The notes beneath the pieces were generated by a model that saw only the letters and a list, made by a program, of their open reading frames with translations, ran no database searches and had not been told where the DNA came from. 64,000 nt of DNA, taken from Psilocybe azurescens. Taxonomy: Eukaryota > Basidiomycota > Agaricomycetes > Agaricales > Agrocybaceae. Position numbers and translations under genes: made by a program. The stretch is taken from positions 33,334-97,333 of the forward strand of contig JAJIRX010001023.1 of the NCBI GenBank assembly GCA_023853785.1, read 5' to 3'. This document shows, one piece after another, positions 61,820 through 64,000 of the stretch. How positions within the stretch are numbered: the first letter of the stretch is position 1; the number at the start of each line of letters is the position of its first letter.

Positions 61820-62042
61820 CGACTGTACTACCAGCTTTCAGGCACGGTGTGGTCCATTTCGGCTTTGCTCCCACGCACTATTATTTTTGATGCTTGGTTC
61901 ACAACCAACAGACAAATAAAATGAGCTGTGGTGGTTGTGTTGGAGTTTGTCTTGCAACCACCTATACAAAACTTGCATTGCGCCGTACGTTTCCTACTTT
62001 GTCACACGTATTACTTCTTTGCCCAATATTGGGTGCTTAAGC
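61820..62042 (+). repeat. Direct repeat, copy 2, abutting NACHT gene 2
   Basis: Second copy of 61027-61247. It ends one base before the ATG (62044) of NACHT gene 2, so this copy forms the proximal promoter or 5' leader of that gene. Either the promoter was duplicated in tandem, or a small LTR-like element landed at the gene. Confidence 0.9.
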
Positions 62043-62043
62043 T

Positions 62044-64000
62044 ATGGATAATCATCGAGACAGAAGTGCCACATCTCACAGCGCCTCGACAGGATTTTTC
62101 AATGGATCCAGAAATGCTACCGTTGTCGGTTCCACGTTTAACATCATTGCGGGAGACTATCATGTTACCAGTCAAGGAGCGGGTCTAGCAGGTATGCTGT
62201 TATGATTTATCTTCAACAGCTCTTCATGTATCATGACTTGTTCAACAGGTCTAAGGCTACTGAGCCGAGCTATCTCACACGGTGCTATGTTTGATTCTGC
62301 CGAGCGGTATCCAGCTGGAAAGTGCCATCCCGGTACGCGCGAAGAGGTGCAAGGCATCATTCTGGATTGGATAAACGAACCTCTCCCTGCCGAGAACATT
62401 TTTTGGCTTCATGGTCCTGCAGGAGCAGGCAAGTCTTCCATCGCCCAATCTATAGCAGAAATCATTCGGGAGACGGAGAAGCGATATGCGGGAAGTTTTT
62501 CTTTGCTAGAGGGTTCTCGGACGCGATGGAGCGTCAGCCCTTTTCGCCACTTTGGCTTATCAAATCGCAACTCACATATCGGACGTTCGCAATATCGTGG
62601 ACGATATTGTCGGCGCAGATCCCCCCTTCACCAAATCCTTGGACGTTCAGCTCAAGGATTTGATCGCTGATCCCCTTTCGAAATCTTCCTCCTCCTTTGC
62701 TCATACACCTACCATCGTCATTGATGGTCTGGATGAATGTGGAAACTCCCATACACAACGTGATGTGCTGAGACTGATCGGGAAGAGTGTTGCAGAGTAT
62801 CAGATTCCTCTTCGATTTCTGATTGTCAGCCGCCCCGAGTTCTGGATTCGGAATGCTTTTGATGAAGATCCGCTAGTACAAATTACCAAGGGATTTTCTT
62901 TAGGCGACCCCGGTGATGTTGACAGCGACATTGAAGCATACCTTCAGGATGGATTTGCCGAAATTTATGCCAATAACTGGGATGTCATGGCTTCTGTCGA
63001 GACGCCTTGGCCCCCTTTCGATGTAATCCAGCACCTGGTCAAAGAGGCATCCGGCCAGTTCATTTATGCTAATATCGTTCTAAAATTTGTTGGAGCGTCA
63101 TCTGATTTCTCCGATCCCCAAATCCAACTTGACCTGATCACTCAACCGGGTCCAACTCGCTCTTCAGCGTTCCAGGAGCTAGATAACCTTTATTCTGCTA
63201 TTCTCTCGCTGTATCCTAGACGAGAGTCACTGCTGGTAGTCCTTGGAGGACTGCTCACGGGTTCAAGTCCGACAGCGATCGAACTATTTCTAGGGGTTTC
63301 TTCGACCGAATTCAATCTAGTGCTACGCGCCGTTAGTGCTCTCGTCAAAGTTCAGAAGGCTCGGCCTTCCCTTGATGACCCTGATATGGACAAAGTTTAC
63401 GGAAATCGAGCTGTAGATGTTTCTTTCTGCCACCTTTCTTTGCACGAGTTTTTGCAAGATAAGAGCCGGTCAGGCCCGTTTTGGATCGACGTGCACCTAA
63501 TTTATAAGCGGCTTATTGAAGGCTTTGTACGAAGTATAATGGAAACTGTGGATGGGAAATTTCAACATTCGTAAGTGGAATTACTTTTGGATGTGATATA
63601 CGTAGGTCCCTAATATTTTTGTCGGGCATTACTTCAGGCATGTGCCGCTCATGCAACTGGATCATATGTGGCACATTTTCGCGAGGAAGACACTATTTTC
63701 GATTGATCCAAAGATCGTATATGATCAGCTGCAGTGTCTAGTCACCAGATTCTCCCAGGTTCAGGACATTGGTCATTTCTCTGGTTTCAGAGAACCCCGT
63801 ATCTTCTTCGCTATATGGACTACCTGGCATCCCTTGTCACTGTCGTTGAGAACCCTCTAGACTTTTTCGACACTGACCCCTTTCATTTAACCAAGGATGC
63901 ATTCTCATCTTTACGCCGCATATCTGCTTCAATCGCTTACAAATGTATTGACCGCATCCTCGTGGAGGCTCAGGATGTCGATATCCTAACGAACATGCTG
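62044..64000 (+). CDS. NACHT NTPase domain protein (gene 2), runs off the window
   Basis: ATG at 62044. Exon 1 (62044-62191) is 148 nt, the same length and phase as in the gene at 29048, and encodes a Gly/Asn leader with STFNIIAGDYHV. A 57-nt intron follows. Then AERYPAGKCHPGTREEVQ, Walker A WLHGPAGAGKSSIAQS, Walker B TIVIDGLDECGNSHTQ, VSRPEFWIRNAF, LVKEASGQFIYANIVLKFVG and SFCHLSLHEFLQDKSRSG. After an intron at about 63572-63638 the helical C-terminus continues past the window end (YMDYLASLVTVVENPLDFF). Two single T bases appear missing, at the T5 run near 62502 (AGSF/FFARGF) and the T4 run near 62542 (QPF/FATLAYQIA). They are 40 bp apart, so this is either a sequencing artefact or a disabled gene. 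Incompatibility/immune-type role inferred. Confidence 0.8.

Overview
The window looks like a chromosomal segment of a filamentous basidiomycete, most likely an Agaricomycete. Genes carry many short GT..AG introns (about 50-60 nt), there is no operon structure, and the families are typical of mushroom-forming fungi: NACHT NTPases with a short Gly/Asn-rich leader exon, the mushroom seven-transmembrane (7TM) family, an EF-hand/ZZ multidomain protein, an AA7 oligosaccharide oxidase and a tyrosinase relic. I recognised no tRNA, rRNA or CRISPR array.

Layout. 1-4.5 kb is gene-poor and holds a diverged duplication. 5.3-11 kb is a CT/CA-rich leader and a large Ser/Pro/Gln-rich gene on the plus strand. 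12.2-16.7 kb is the EF-hand/ZZ gene (minus). 18.2-19.4 kb is a multi-pass membrane protein. 19.7-20.5 kb is an F-box/LRR-like fragment. 21.35-23.36 kb is an intact MFS monocarboxylate-type transporter (minus). 24.0-25.5 kb is a decayed COG3 copy (minus). 25.5-27.95 kb is the left arm of an inverted repeat. 29.0-32.3 kb is NACHT gene 1 (minus). 33.5-35.05 kb is a SEC2-type Rab exchange factor (plus). 35.75-38.2 kb is the right arm, followed by a third COG3 scrap. 40-41.3 kb is a 7TM gene. 42.4-46.3 kb is the full-length COG3 gene (plus). 47-48 kb is a decayed copy of the MFS gene. 48.13-48.82 kb is a short TIR element flanked by TA. 49.7-51.16 kb is a single-pass membrane protein. 51.2-51.8 kb is a tyrosinase C-terminal fragment (minus). 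52.4-54.9 kb is a flavin-containing monooxygenase (plus). 55-56.2 kb is a second 7TM gene (minus). 58.9-60.8 kb is the AA7 oxidase (plus). 61.0-62.04 kb is a direct repeat pair. From 62.04 kb to the window edge is NACHT gene 2 (plus).

The most interesting structure is a large inverted segmental duplication. The block [arm - COG3 - MFS] occurs twice in opposite orientation and has decayed reciprocally: the left copy keeps MFS and has a gutted COG3, while the right copy keeps COG3 and has an MFS that lost its first exon. The spacer between the arms carries a NACHT gene and SEC2.

Several otherwise well-conserved genes need single-base frame corrections, many at homopolymers. This includes COG3, which is usually single-copy. 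Unpolished consensus errors are therefore a serious alternative to real pseudogenisation. Exon boundaries were read by eye and are approximate unless exact positions are given. The genes do not form one evident pathway. COG3 and SEC2 are both membrane-traffic factors. FMO and AA7 are secondary-metabolism or secreted oxidases. The NACHT genes fit a self/non-self surveillance role.
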